Shown here: positions 10,430-21,700 of the stretch, in pieces | How positions within the stretch are numbered: position 1 is the first letter of the stretch | How the letters are laid out: the number at the start of each line of letters is the position of its first letter | Assembly: GCA_001592805.2 (NCBI GenBank) | Contig: CP051140.1 | Coordinates: 1,985,501-2,049,500 of the forward strand | Source: Peltaster fructicola | Lineage: Eukaryota; Ascomycota; Dothideomycetes | Length of the DNA: 64,000 nt | Reading direction: 5' to 3' | Notes under the pieces: model-generated | The model's input: only the letters and a program-made list of their open reading frames with translations | Database searches by the model: none | What the model was told of the DNA's origin: nothing | Translations under genes and position numbers: made by a program

Positions 10430-12805
10430 ATGAAATACGGCGAGAAGCTCAGGCAGAGGTCCATACCTGCTTGGAGTGCATACAACATTGACTACGATGA
10501 TGTCAAGCGATTCATCAAAGAACGAACGACGCCGACAGAACGGAAAGACAGCGCTACGCCAGCACAAGGTGACGAGTGGCTGAGACAGACCGAGGACGAC
10601 CTCTTCGCGATCCTGGAGGAGCAGCACCGCCGTATTGACCTGTTTGTAAAGAGTAAAGCAAGAGAGATACAACATCGGATCAACGACTCGAAGCGAAGGT
10701 TGAGACAACTTGCAGCGCGCAGCCACTCTGGGGAGCATGGTATCTCGGCAGCCAAACTCGAGCGATACAGCCGGCTGGAGAGCGACGTGCTCAAGGCTGG
10801 CAATGAGATCAGATCTCTGGCACGATTTATCGGTGCTCAACGGACTGGCTTTGGCAAGCTTTTGAAGAAGAACAAGAAATGGACTGGATCCTTGCAGCTG
10901 GAAGACCGCTTTCGCGAGCAGATCCTCAGCGACCCGAAGAGCTTCACCAAGTTCGATCTAGGTCCTCTGCTTGACGAGTACTCCGAAACGCTGCACAACA
11001 TTCGTGCACTGTATACAAACAGACTTGCTCAGTCGACTAGAGACGAGGCCGACGGATCTTATCTCATAGGCTCCTCGATCATTAGCCAATTCGATGCCAG
11101 CCTTGCCACAGGACGACGAGCCGACTTCGACACTGCGATCGCAACCGTCCCTCTCAGCGAGACTGGCACTCATGCTACGTACTTCATCCACCCAGAGAAC
11201 GTCGTCGAGCTTCAGGTGCTATTGTTACAGCATATGAACTATTACCTATCGCGAAGCCGTCAGAACTCCTTGGTTGGACCTGTGACATTGAAAGACAGTG
11301 ATAACACAGATGGTGGTAGCAACGAGCAGGCTGATTACTTCTGGCTGGGTGCAGACAATGCAGATCGGTTTGCTGAAGAGCAACGTGCGTTGGACTCGGC
11401 TGATCATGAGGCACGACCGGGCTCGACACCGCAGCGATCACGAATATCAGCTCGTTGGAACACTGAAGAGGACGAAGGCGATGCTCTGATCGCAGCAAGA
11501 GTTGGCGAGACGCATGTCAAGATTAGCAAGCTCAAGAAGAAGCATGTCAGAGACTTCTTCGACAAGTCTGCTGCTTTCCCACCTCGACGAGCTTCGCAGG
11601 CTCTCATGCGTCATGCTGATGAGTTGACTGATATCCGATCGCCTTACACACGAGACGAATCCGCCAGGCCCTTGTATCTCATGTCGTGTCATCGATCACG
11701 ACTCATCGGCCTCAGTAACACTGCAAGGCATATACTCGTTTCGACCCTTGACACCGGCATCTCACTGCAAGCGTATGGCGATAGCAGCAGCCGAGTGAAA
11801 TTTCCCTTCGCTGTGCTCATCGTCAGACAAGAAGGACAGGGCCATACACAACTATTTGAGACGTTGAATCAGAGCCACCTGGTCGAGCGTGTCAGAGGCT
11901 TCTCGATGGAGTACCATGCCATCTGGGATCTCTGCAAAAGTGCTGACGTGCCCAAGCCATTCTGGTCTCACATCTTGTCACAGGACATTCGCAAGCTACC
12001 TCCGCCTGCACTCAAGCATTCTGACACGGCCGGATCAGGCCTGACTGGCTCAGCAAGTACATTATCTGTACTTGGCGGAACCGGTGGTAGCATCACCGCT
12101 GTCGAGACCGCTGGCGAATCAGACACATTCGTGTCAGAGCTCGAGCAACCTCCACTGCACGCATTCCGCAAGAAGCGTCGGCGACCATTCCCTCAAGAGC
12201 CACTTGTCACACAAGAACGTTACTGGTCTGAGTATGATCATCCCGAGGACGGAGAAGATGCTGACGGCTCATACGTGATCTACGTCGACCCGGACGAGAA
12301 GAGCACTTTCGACAAGATGATGGAGACAGTCACTGCGTGGTTCAAGAGACCAAAGAACTCAGATGAGGAGAGTCTTCTGCATACACCAGCGACACCTAAG
12401 GACGATGAAAGCAGCTCTGATGAAGAGACCACGGCGAGGAAACCTAGACACAATAACTACGGTACTGTCATCCGACACAGCCAATTGTCGACACCGCGAG
12501 TTTCGTCGACTCCAGCGCCCTATATACCATTCCTGCCACCTCCGACTATTGCGTGCTTGGTGGCATCTGCAGTGATCCTCATCATCGGGTATGTCCTTGC
12601 AGCTACAGGACGCCACCGCTTTGCATCAACGGTACAAGCAAGTGTCATGTTCGCTCTTGCGGCCAGCGTTCTGTTCATTATTGCTGGCGTCGTCCTGCTG
12701 GCCAGAGCAAAGGCTGTGCAGCAGTTGGGACTGGCTACCGCTGTCACCGTCGTCCTCATAGAATCGACTGCCGCAGGTGGATTGCTAGCACAGATGGTGG
12801 GTTGA
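10430..12805 (+). CDS. VTC5: SPX-domain VTC complex subunit (VTC5-like)
   Basis: 791 residues from the ATG at 10430 (the frame extends upstream only through a TTG). It opens with a canonical SPX domain (MKYGEKLRQRSIPAWSAYNI, DYDDVKRFIKE, then KLLKKNKKWTG near 140-155), the sensor of inositol pyrophosphates. The middle (about 230-540) resembles the VTC tunnel domain, but I cannot see an intact set of catalytic Arg/Lys residues. Acidic, Ser-rich linkers follow. The C-terminus has three membrane segments at about 705-725, 737-759 and 767-788. This order (SPX, central domain, three TMs, extra-long linkers) matches yeast Vtc5, which stimulates polyphosphate synthesis by the vacuolar VTC complex. 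The name is by architecture; a VTC2/3 role is less likely. Confidence 0.75.
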   Translation: MKYGEKLRQRSIPAWSAYNIDYDDVKRFIKERTTPTERKDSATPAQGDEWLRQTEDDLFAILEEQHRRIDLFVKSKAREIQHRINDSKRRLRQLAARSHSGEHGISAAKLERYSRLESDVLKAGNEIRSLARFIGAQRTGFGKLLKKNKKWTGSLQLEDRFREQILSDPKSFTKFDLGPLLDEYSETLHNIRALYTNRLAQSTRDEADGSYLIGSSIISQFDASLATGRRADFDTAIATVPLSETGTHATYFIHPENVVELQVLLLQHMNYYLSRSRQNSLVGPVTLKDSDNTDGGSNEQADYFWLGADNADRFAEEQRALDSADHEARPGSTPQRSRISARWNTEEDEGDALIAARVGETHVKISKLKKKHVRDFFDKSAAFPPRRASQALMRHADELTDIRSPYTRDESARPLYLMSCHRSRLIGLSNTARHILVSTLDTGISLQAYGDSSSRVKFPFAVLIVRQEGQGHTQLFETLNQSHLVERVRGFSMEYHAIWDLCKSADVPKPFWSHILSQDIRKLPPPALKHSDTAGSGLTGSASTLSVLGGTGGSITAVETAGESDTFVSELEQPPLHAFRKKRRRPFPQEPLVTQERYWSEYDHPEDGEDADGSYVIYVDPDEKSTFDKMMETVTAWFKRPKNSDEESLLHTPATPKDDESSSDEETTARKPRHNNYGTVIRHSQLSTPRVSSTPAPYIPFLPPPTIACLVASAVILIIGYVLAATGRHRFASTVQASVMFALAASVLFIIAGVVLLARAKAVQQLGLATAVTVVLIESTAAGGLLAQMVG

Positions 12806-13176
12806 TGGTCCTGCCGTCATTTCAGGCAGGTTTGTTGTAGATGTACGATCGGTCGCTTTGAAGTTTTGGCGAAGCATGGCGTTTTGGTTGGATTATCGGC
12901 AGATGTATGACCCTCAATATGACGAACTGTGTAATCACCGTCACAAGCTCCCAGAGTCGCGACAATCCGAAAATGGAGGTACTATCCTAGTCGTGAAACG
13001 TCCTCCAGACAGTTCTGCTGCACAAAGGGCTCCTTTGCGGATATCTGATAATTGCTTATACCCAATGTTGCTTCACCTCGTCAATCCTGCGGTCAGGCTG
13101 AACGCTCCGCATAGTATTGTCCTTTGGCCCATGGAATCTTCATTCTTCTTGCCGTAGCCTTGTCCCTTTCATCCTC
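12806..13176. other. Convergent 3' region
   Basis: 370 bases between the VTC5-like stop and the AIM19-like stop. No supported feature. Confidence 0.5.
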
Positions 13177-13625
13177 TTAATCTTCATTCTTCTCGCCGAA
13201 CAGGTATGCAACACCACAACCAACGACATTCGCGAAACATAAGCCGAGTGTAGCACCTCTTATGATGCCTCGAGCGCCGAACTTCTTCGTGAAAGCCTGC
13301 TTCCGTCTGCGGGCAATGGCCAGGTACGCGAGACTCCAAGCACCAGTGACACCAGCAGAGTCGGTCTTGTATCCATTAACGTTCAGGTAAGAGGAGAACA
13401 GCAGTGCCGGTGGGAATAGCATTGGAGCCCATTGGAATGGTCGCGCATGCTGAGCGAAGATGAGCGCTGCGAGACCTGTAGGGACAAGAGGGTTGTCTGA
13501 AGGTCATCAGTATGCGAATCATGACGTGCCTGGGCAAACTGACCTCCCCAGGCCTTCACAGTATGGAAGACGCCCTGCTTGACATCTTCCTCAACCTGTT
13601 CGACTTGTTTCGTTGGCATAGGCAT
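13177..13625 (-). CDS. Small mitochondrial membrane protein, AIM19-like
   Basis: Two exons on the minus strand, 13544-13625 and 13177-13496, separated by a 47-nt intron (donor GTCAGT, branch CTGATGA, acceptor CTTCAG). They join to a 133-residue protein that begins MPMPTKQVEQVEEDVKQG and reads WGDNPLVPTGLAAL over the junction. Hydrophobic stretches lie at about 30-45, 55-75, 80-92 and 110-128. The pattern NPLVPTGLAAL, DSAGVTGAWSLAYL, KKFGARGIIRG and LCFANVV lines up with what I recall of yeast Aim19 (an uncharacterised mitochondrial membrane protein). Function unknown even in yeast. The splice model is strong; the family call is moderate. Confidence 0.6.
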
Positions 13626-14385
13626 CTTTGTGATTCAATGTCCAAGGTGCGATGTATCGCGTTTTGGAAGTGATGAACGTCAATGACACCAGAAATATTG
13701 GCGTCGACCTTTCGAGCTCACGAATTGGGGTTAGCCTCAGATGCCACCAATGCCATGACATGTCTTGCACGAACCATTGACCTCGACGAATGGACAATCC
13801 CGACGAGCAGCTCGGTATAGGTACATCTGACAATGTAGAGCTGCACGTGTGGATGAGATCATTGGTAACCTCGACATCTCTTTCGAAGCACAAGTTCGCA
13901 CATCGAAGGGCACGATGTCCGTCTGATCAACGACAGTCAGCATCTCCCAACTTGCCTCCTCTGCCGTTGGCGATGAGAACCCAATGACTCGACAGGACAG
14001 TACAGAGTGGTATGATAGCATGTAGTCTTCCATATGCTGGTGGGATGCGGGAGTCAATCAGGTCTGAGGCCGAAAACAAGGAAAGCATCTTGCATGTCTG
14101 AGCATCCTATCTCATTTGCTGCAGCACGACAGCTGTAGTGCCTTCGGTACTGTTGTCACCTCTCTGATCAGTAATGGTACAGGCAGATGACGAGGTACAA
14201 GATATGTGCCAAATGCAGGTGGAAATAGAGTAGCCACACACAGGCGACTAGCGCGGTTGTGCAGCCGTCCCCAAGATAGACGATGACCAGGTAGCGACAT
14301 CTCTACCTGCTACCATGTACCACCATGTATATTAATCATCCTACTTGTCGTTCAAGTCAATGAGGAGAACGCATTGAGCAGCAAG
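13626..14385. other. Divergent intergenic region
   Basis: 760 bases between the starts of the AIM19-like gene (minus) and RUD3 (plus). Frames present on the minus strand (to about 105 codons) lack any recognisable pattern. It should hold both promoters. Confidence 0.5.
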
Positions 14386-16298
14386 ATGTCTGCAGTCGCC
14401 TCTACAGAGCCTGCCAAGCAAGCTGGTATGTCCTCTCGTGCCGAGCATAAGCTATAAGCCAACATGTGGCACTTTCGTTCCTTTGCAGGCTGACGCGGCA
14501 CAGGCGCAGGGAACAAAAAGAGGAAGAAGAGTAAAAAGAAGACGAATGGAGCGACAGCGAACGGAGCCGATACTGCTGAGGTCAATGGCACAAAAGACGA
14601 TGCTGCCGAAGATGATGAGGAAGAGGACACAGTTGTAGAGACTCCAGTGGTAGGTTTGGCCTTTCGTAGATGTTATTTGCTGAGTCAATGGCGCAGAAGT
14701 CAGCAGTACCCTCGCGAGTACAGACTGAGGACACATTACACATGCCATCATCACCTCCCGACCCATCCTCGCCCACAGATCTCACAGCACGCTTGTCGAA
14801 CGGTGCTTCGAAAGTGCAGAATTCGGGTCCCGAAGTCTCAGACAACGACACAGCGGCACGGCTGGATGCTATGCAACAAGAGCGTGATACCTTACGGAGT
14901 GAAGTCTCGCAGTTACGGCAAGAATTGGAGAGACTTCAGACGGAGCATACAGAGGAGCTCACTACTGTCCGGGAGGAGCTCAGTCAAACACAAACAGAGA
15001 AGACCGCCGCAGAGACGCAATATCGAAAACTCCTCGATCAGGTGAACAGGATCAAGCAGCAGCTTGGAGACCGGCTGAGAGCAGACGCAGAAGAGCTCGC
15101 CCAGGCACGAAGTCGCATTGAAACCTTAGAGTCAGAGTTAGGCGCAGCTCAGGAGGAGAATGAGCGCATGCAGGAGTCGACCACAGAATTGGAAGGCCGA
15201 CTTGAGTCTCAAGGCTCAGAAATCGACGAGCTTCGATCTAGAGGAACTCTGTCGACCTCGAACTGGGCCAAAGAAAGAGACGAGATGCTGTCGAAGACCG
15301 CGTATCTACAAGAAGAGTATGAGGTCGCCAAACAAGCAATGCAGGACTGGGAGATTTTGGCCACAGAAGAGCGGTCAAGACGAGAAGCACAAGAAGAGAG
15401 AGCGCAAGAGCTTGAAGATCGACTGGAGACACAACGACAGGCGTTCGAGCGCGCAAAGACAGAAGCCGACACTCAAAGTAATACTGTGGATGGCCTGCAA
15501 CGAGCATTACGCGACCTACAAGACGAGCGCAAGAAGGAGTTGCGAGAGCTGGTCGAACAATCGCAAAGCACAGCTCCGAGAAGAGCACGATCGCAGCACA
15601 AAGAGGCCAGCGATCATGTGGGCATATTGAAGCAGGAACTTGACACCACACAGAAAGAGCTTGAAAGAGCATTGCCATTCGAGAAAGAGGTGAAAGAGAA
15701 GAACCTCCTCATCGGCAAGCTTCGCCATGAAGCCGTGATCCTGAATGATCACCTTACAAAGGCACTGCGATTTCTGAAGCGAGGCAAGCCGGAAGATAAC
15801 GTTGACCGTCAGCTTGTCACGAATCATTTCATGCAATTTCTGGCACTCGACAGGAGTGATCCTAAGAAATTCGAGGTCCTACAGCTCATAGCAGCATTGC
15901 TTGGCTGGGACGAGCAGAAGAAAGAGCAAGCAGGCTTATTGAGACAAGGCGCTGGTGTTGGAGTACTTCGTGTCCCACTCTCGCCGTTCAGGAGGACGCC
16001 ATCTACGCCGTCCTTGGGAGACTTCGTACCTGAGAGTCCTAGCGCAACGAAAGAGAGCTTGGCTGAGCTTTGGAGTGATTTCCTAGCACGAGAAGCTGAG
16101 TCTGGCATGTCCAGCTTAGCAAGCAGTCGACGGCCTAGCGTTGCGCAGAGCGTCAGGAGTGGTAGCTACGGCGGCTTGACGAGTCCGATACTGGGCAGGT
16201 CTGCGCCAGAGTTGAAGCGTAAGGAGAGCGGGAATGGTCAAGCTATAAAGAGTAATCAGACCAGCTGGCGAGGGCAGCTGAGACCCGTGTATGTGTAG
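14386..16298 (+). CDS. RUD3: Golgin with GRAB domain, RUD3 homologue
   Basis: Three exons: 14386-14425, 14504-14649 and 14697-16298 (introns of 78 and 47 nt), coding about 595 residues. The start reads MSAVASTEPAKQAGAGNKK, then a Lys-rich and an acidic run. Residues about 95-390 are an almost unbroken coiled coil. At about 400-475 comes the GRIP-related Arf-binding (GRAB) domain: LRHEAVILNDHLTKALRFL, DRQLVTNHFMQFLAL and FEVLQLIAALLGW. The C-terminus is Ser/Pro-rich. Rud3/GMAP-210 golgins sit on the cis-Golgi through Arf1 binding and tether vesicles. In the first intron an earlier AG at 14488 would create an immediate stop, so the acceptor at 14503 decides the frame. Confidence 0.87.
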
Positions 16299-17281
16299 CT
16301 GTCTTTCGGCACATTCAATGTCGTCGAGTGTCGTGAAGTTGTTCAAGAGGAGTGACTGACAAGCTGCGGCTGAGAGAGATCCATATTGAGTCCGATTCAT
16401 GTACGCGAAGATCTCGACTTCGAGCACTGATTTGCAATGGCAAGCGATGATTTTGGTGTGACTACCTGCACCAGGACATGCACCATGGTGTGTACCTATC
16501 ACTCTGTAGTCGGAAACACAGCATGGTGTGTGTCAATGCCACTCTTTCTCAAATCATGACATGGTGCGTGTTCATCGTTGTGTATTTTGAGCCACACCAT
16601 GATGCGAGTTGCAATGCATCCTGAATCACAATGGCCGCGGATTGAAGTGCAGGTCACCATACACGGTGATTGGAGCCCACGAGATATGCTGCACATTAAA
16701 TGCTAGCCGAATGCTGCGGTCAAAGGGCAGCATATAATAGCAATGAGCTCAGATGAAGATGTCAGCCAATAGCGAAACCATCGCCTCAGTCTCGTAAGAG
16801 TCGGCGGCAGAATTTTAAAATGGCAGATTACGCTCTTGGTCGCTGGAGAATGTGTTATGATCAATGGTGTCGTTGATCGTACAAGGGTATTAGCGATCTT
16901 GTTTGGTATTATTGAAGAAGAAAGAAGGTGGATGGCAAGAAATCTGCGCTTGATGTCTCCAGCGCAGGGGCGCGTGCGCCGCTTGGCGCTTAGTCATTCA
17001 TGCCAATGGCTATGAGCTATGCCTTCTCTGCAATGCCTGAGCAATTGTCTCACAAAGATCTTGTCGTACGAGATCGAAGTAGGCGTCACTGAGAGGGGAG
17101 CGAGTAGTCGCAGGAGCGGGCCAGTGCCTTCATCCATCTCTGATGGCCAGCAGCTCGTACGTTTTACACAGTGGTGAGTAGGCACAGTGGAAATCATATT
17201 TCATAGGCGATTCTTCCTCGAGTCGTATACATTCGATCCGTCTGTTACATTCGCTTTAGGCTGCCAGCATTACCACGCCAT
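16299..17281. other. Convergent intergenic region, 1.0 kb
   Basis: Between the stops of RUD3 and LST8. Contains the 38-bp repeat array annotated separately; no coding frame of substance. Confidence 0.5.
16484..16635. repeat. Degenerate 38-bp minisatellite, four units
   Basis: The heptamer CATGGTG followed by YGTG begins at 16484, 16522 and 16560, and a variant CATGATGCG begins at 16598: four starts at exactly 38-base spacing. The first 10-12 bases of each unit are well conserved and the rest has diverged, so this is an old tandem array or a phased set of motifs. It lies about 190 bases after the RUD3 stop. Confidence 0.7.
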
Positions 17282-18420
17282 TCATCTTGTCTCAGAGTAA
17301 TCATTGAGTGCCACGCATACCGCACCGCGGTGATGACCGTTGTACTGTCGAATGATGGTCTTGCTCTGCAATTCCCACAGTCGCGCATAGTGATCTGAGC
17401 AAGCAGTGACAAGATACGCTGAGTCGGCAGAGAAGGCGCAATCCCACACCCATCGCTGATGTCCATCAAGTTCTTGCTCGATCTCGAAGCCAGGCTCTTT
17501 GCCTTCGGCTACCTCCTCGTCGGGCGACTTTGTACGAGCTCGACTGAGGTCCACTTGCCAGATGCGTGCTGTGTGGTCGGCCGAGCATGTGGCGATGTGT
17601 CGTACGTCGGGCGATAGAAGCACCCGCGTGATATATGTCCCATGTGCGTGGAAGTTCGTAATAGGTTGTACTTGGGTTGTGTCCTTGACTGTGATCAAGC
17701 GCCAGACGTACACTGTCCCGCCCATGCTGTTGGAGACAGCTGCACAGAGCAGTGAACCATCGGTGGCGACTGTGACAGATGCTACTGCTTTGTCTTCCTC
17801 TGGGATCATCTGGTGACTGCATGTATTTTCGCCAAGATCCCAGATGCGTACATTGCCGCCTCTGTCACACGAGATCAGTTCGCCCTGATTAGGATGAATA
17901 ACGACATCGTTGACAGCCAGGCCATGAGAGTAGTTGCGCTGGATGTGTCCACTCCGAGTGTCCCAGATCTTGACGGTTCCTGCGTGTGTCAGTATGCTGA
18001 AGACAGTTGGACTCGCCAACGTACCATCTTCAGAGCTCGTTACCATCCATTTACCCTCACAATGAAATGCCACACCTGTGACATTGCCAGTATGGCCCTC
18101 GAACGTGAGTACAGCTGCAGGATTCGTCGATTTGATGTCGTAGAGCTTGACTGTGTGGTGTCCGGCAGCAGCCAGAAAGCGCTTGTCAGGTGAGATACAT
18201 AGTCGGTTGACTTGAGAGTCAGGATGTGGTATTGTCCTCGAGCAGATACCGCTTAAGGCTTCCCAGAATCTTACGAAGGTCAGTATGTGCGAGGATCATC
18301 GTGGTCGACAGATATTTGCTGCCCACCTGATGGTGTGATCATAGCCGGCTAAGACGTAGTCAGCTTCCATTGATCGTCGATTTTAAGATATGGCTCACCT
18401 GTGCATAGTATGACACTCAT
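17282..18420 (-). CDS. LST8: TOR complex WD40 subunit LST8
   Basis: Four exons on the minus strand: 18399-18420, 18327-18348, 18025-18269 and 17282-17979. Together they code 328 residues starting MSVILCTAGYDHTIRFW. The first two exons are 22 nt each. The third intron (45 nt, 17980-18024) is a multiple of three with no stop, so unspliced reading would insert 15 residues after SSEDG. Seven WD repeats are readable (VKIWDTRSG, VRIWDLGE, VYVWRL, ARIWQVDL, ARLWELQS). LST8 is the small seven-bladed propeller that binds and stabilises the TOR kinase domain in TORC1 and TORC2. A short acidic insert (KSPDEEVAEGKEPGFEIE) lies before the last repeats. Length is that of the family. Confidence 0.93.
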
Positions 18421-18771
18421 CGCCACCGCGCAATATACCTATGTCATTGCTAGAATGCTACAGCACTTTGTACGAAGACGGGAAGCTTAAGGTGAATGAG
18501 GTGGCCACCCCAACCTTGCAATCGCGGCGGCTACTGCCGAATGCTTGTCTAAGCCCAATCCAGTTACAACCACATGAAATATGGGTGATACATGTATCGT
18601 TGTAGAAGATCTGTGTGATCACATGTGTGTCAACACAAACTAGGCACTTTGCTGCCATTGAGATCACAGAACAACGATGGACGGTGTTTGGCGACATGAG
18701 ATGAGTCGTGGCAATAGCATCATCACCAACGACAGATTACACAGCATTACTTCGTTGATTGTAAGCTCTAC
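18421..18771. other. LST8 promoter / ELP1 3' region
   Basis: 350 bases between the ELP1 stop and the LST8 start, both genes on the minus strand. Nothing else recognised. Confidence 0.45.
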
Positions 18772-21700
18772 TCACGATGTCAAAGCACCAGAGCGAGCAT
18801 AGAGCTTCAACACAGGCGCGGTGATTTGGCTCTGAGACGCTACCATGGACTCCCACAGCACGCCTTGGCCACCCCATGGCCGTCTTTGGCCATGTTCCTC
18901 CTCCTCCTCTTCACCGGATGGAAGCTCTTTCGGCTTGATCTCATATACCTCATCCATGTTGCTGCGACAAAGCTCCCAGACTTCCGTCATGGCATTCTCA
19001 ACCGCTACAGCTCTTTCTCGCATTGCCCTTCGCATCAAGCCTTGTACGAGGTTGGTGACATCGCCACTGGTCGTGTTCAGGCGCTCGATAAGCCGTGTGA
19101 TGGAGTTCACGAGGTATTCCTCTTCATACACAGTCCCCTTCTTGCCTTTAGCTCGCTTTCGTTCTTCTCGACGTCGATTCTTGGATGTCTTCCGAGTCGC
19201 ATTGCTGGCCAGCGTACCCGTACTGCGATTAGTGTACCTTGTCATGAAAGTACCACCAGATGTTGAGGCATCCGTTGGAGCAACTGATAAGTTATCTGGT
19301 ATGTCGTTGTCTTCACCCTCACCAGCATTCAGATACGCCATCGGTTCGTCGATCTTCTTCTGTCGCAGCTCTCGCAATCTTGGCACCTGTGCACTTATCT
19401 GACCTTTCATCTCAGCCAGCAATTCTGTCATTGATGCAGAGCACTCGACCAGACCAGGATCGATCACGCCCTTCAAGAGCTCAGGACTCTGCTTGAGTAT
19501 AGCCAAGCGAGTGGCTTCGGCGAAGTTATAAGCCTTGCAGTATAGTCTGACTGCGCCCTTGAGATCAGCAAGATAGTCGAGACGGATAACAGCTGCTGAA
19601 GTGAAGTCTTTTGCCTCTTCTTGAGCTTCGGCCATGGTCTCCGCGAGTGCCTCTACTTCTGACGAAGATAGCGGTATCATTGCTGCTGTCGCTAACGACT
19701 CTCGCCATGAGCCAGCAGAGCGATATGCTTCATTGGCTGCAACATAGTCTTGCACATACTCGTACAGTGTGGCTGCATCATCATAGCGGTTGCGCGATAC
19801 CAGGAAGTCCGCATATGCACGCACCAGTCCGACGAGCCTTTGCTTGTCGTGTCGATACAGCTCGATGGCAGTGCTGTATAGTTCGTGTCTCTTCATGTAA
19901 GATGTCAACTCATCGAATGCGTCCATGGCATGTAGATGGTCATTGCTACCGTACCGCTTGAGATCGTTGTCGATTGTGAAGTGCTGTCGCTTGGACTCCA
20001 TCGTTTGTAAGCCTTGTAGATATGGTAGATACTCCCGCGGGTCCTTCTGAGACTGCTGCGCTACTAAGAGCGTCACTTCGAGCTCATACAAGCCAAGTGC
20101 TGTATCGTAAAGTTGGTTCACATCAGCCAGAAAGCAGACATGCTCCACCGCATGCTCTACTTCTTCCTCGGTTCCAGTCTTGCGCAAAGCTGCTACTAAT
20201 CGTAAGGCAGCCTCAAGGTCTGGTGGGCTCATGCAAACATATGCTGTGATGACATTCTGAAGCGTTGCTGGCATTTGCTTTTGCAGACAGTTGAGGAAAG
20301 CATTACAGACGTGGTTGATCTTCGAAGAGGTGCTCTGTACTGGCGCCTTGACAGGGCTCTTCAGAGTTTCTCGATATATAGTCTGCGAGGTATCTTCTTC
20401 ACTCAGCGAGCTAAGAAACAGATCAATATAGGTAGGCTTCTTGACCTGCTTGATGAAGATATCGACGTCCTGAAGAAACTGCTCAGGTGAATGATCGTAG
20501 AGGATGTTCATGTCGACACGTTGGCTTCGACATATCAGAAAGGCTTTCTTGTAGTCCCGATTGACCACATTACGTCGGATGCCAGCAAGAACAAGCGCGC
20601 GAGGATAGATCGTTTCGAGATTGCCTCGTGGCATCTGTAGGACCAATGTGTAAGAGCTTGGCATTACTGTCACAATCTTAGCACCTCGCTCGATACTGCG
20701 GCACCGCTCATCCTTCTCAGGTTCATCAGCAGGTATTTCGAGTTCGCCGTTGTGAAGGTGCACAAATTTGAGCAGATGCTGGCTCGTTGTCAAGATGAGA
20801 TATGAGTCTGTGGTGAGGAACGATGTGCAACCTTGAACTTTGAGCTGCTGTGTCGGACTTCTGATATGTAAAACGCCACTGGATGTCATACCGAAGACGA
20901 TGCTGTGTGAATCATGTTGCCAGGTCCGTACTGTGATGCACCCAGGAGGCAACTTTCCCATTGTGTCTGTCGAGCCCAAGGCGGTCACGTGGCCATCCTT
21001 TGTGTATGCAAGATTCGCTATCAGCGACGCTACCGGCAACGAGTCTTGTCCATAAGGTGTAGTCTCGCCGTGTTTGTGGTAGTATGATAGCTCTGCAGTG
21101 TTGGCGTTAGCTCGAATTGACAGGACGGATAGCTGTGAGTCCTGTGACCATGTGATTTGTCGTGCAATACTGTTAGACGAGCCCTCAATTGTGTACTTTT
21201 GAGTCAGTTTCGCCTTCACAGCTGGTTTGTGCGCGTAATCGCAAGCCAGTACTGAAACACCATCGTGGTACAACACAGCAATGCTTGTGCCGTCATCACT
21301 GACTGCCACATCAATGACTTCACTCCCTACGTCGACCTCATCGAACGCCATGGGCGGTGGGACATTTGCAATGGCGAGCGGAGTAATGTCGAGCTTGGTT
21401 CCGTCCACAGACACAACGATGCCATCGTCTCGAGGCGCAACAGTAGAGCCAAGAGTGTACTGGAATGCGTAGTTCGCAACGTGGAACGAGCGAGAACTTC
21501 CACCTGCTAGCCATAAAGGCTTCTCAGGGTGCCATGCGAATGCTGGAGTGATAGTCTGTGCCGCTGTTCTCAGCTCTTGCTTGAGGTACCAGCGATAGTT
21601 TCCAGTCGTCCACAATTGAATCCGGTCAGCGAATATGACAGCCAACACCGTAGAGTCGACATTCCATCTGAGTCCAATAGTGGAGGTCAAACTCGGCCTT

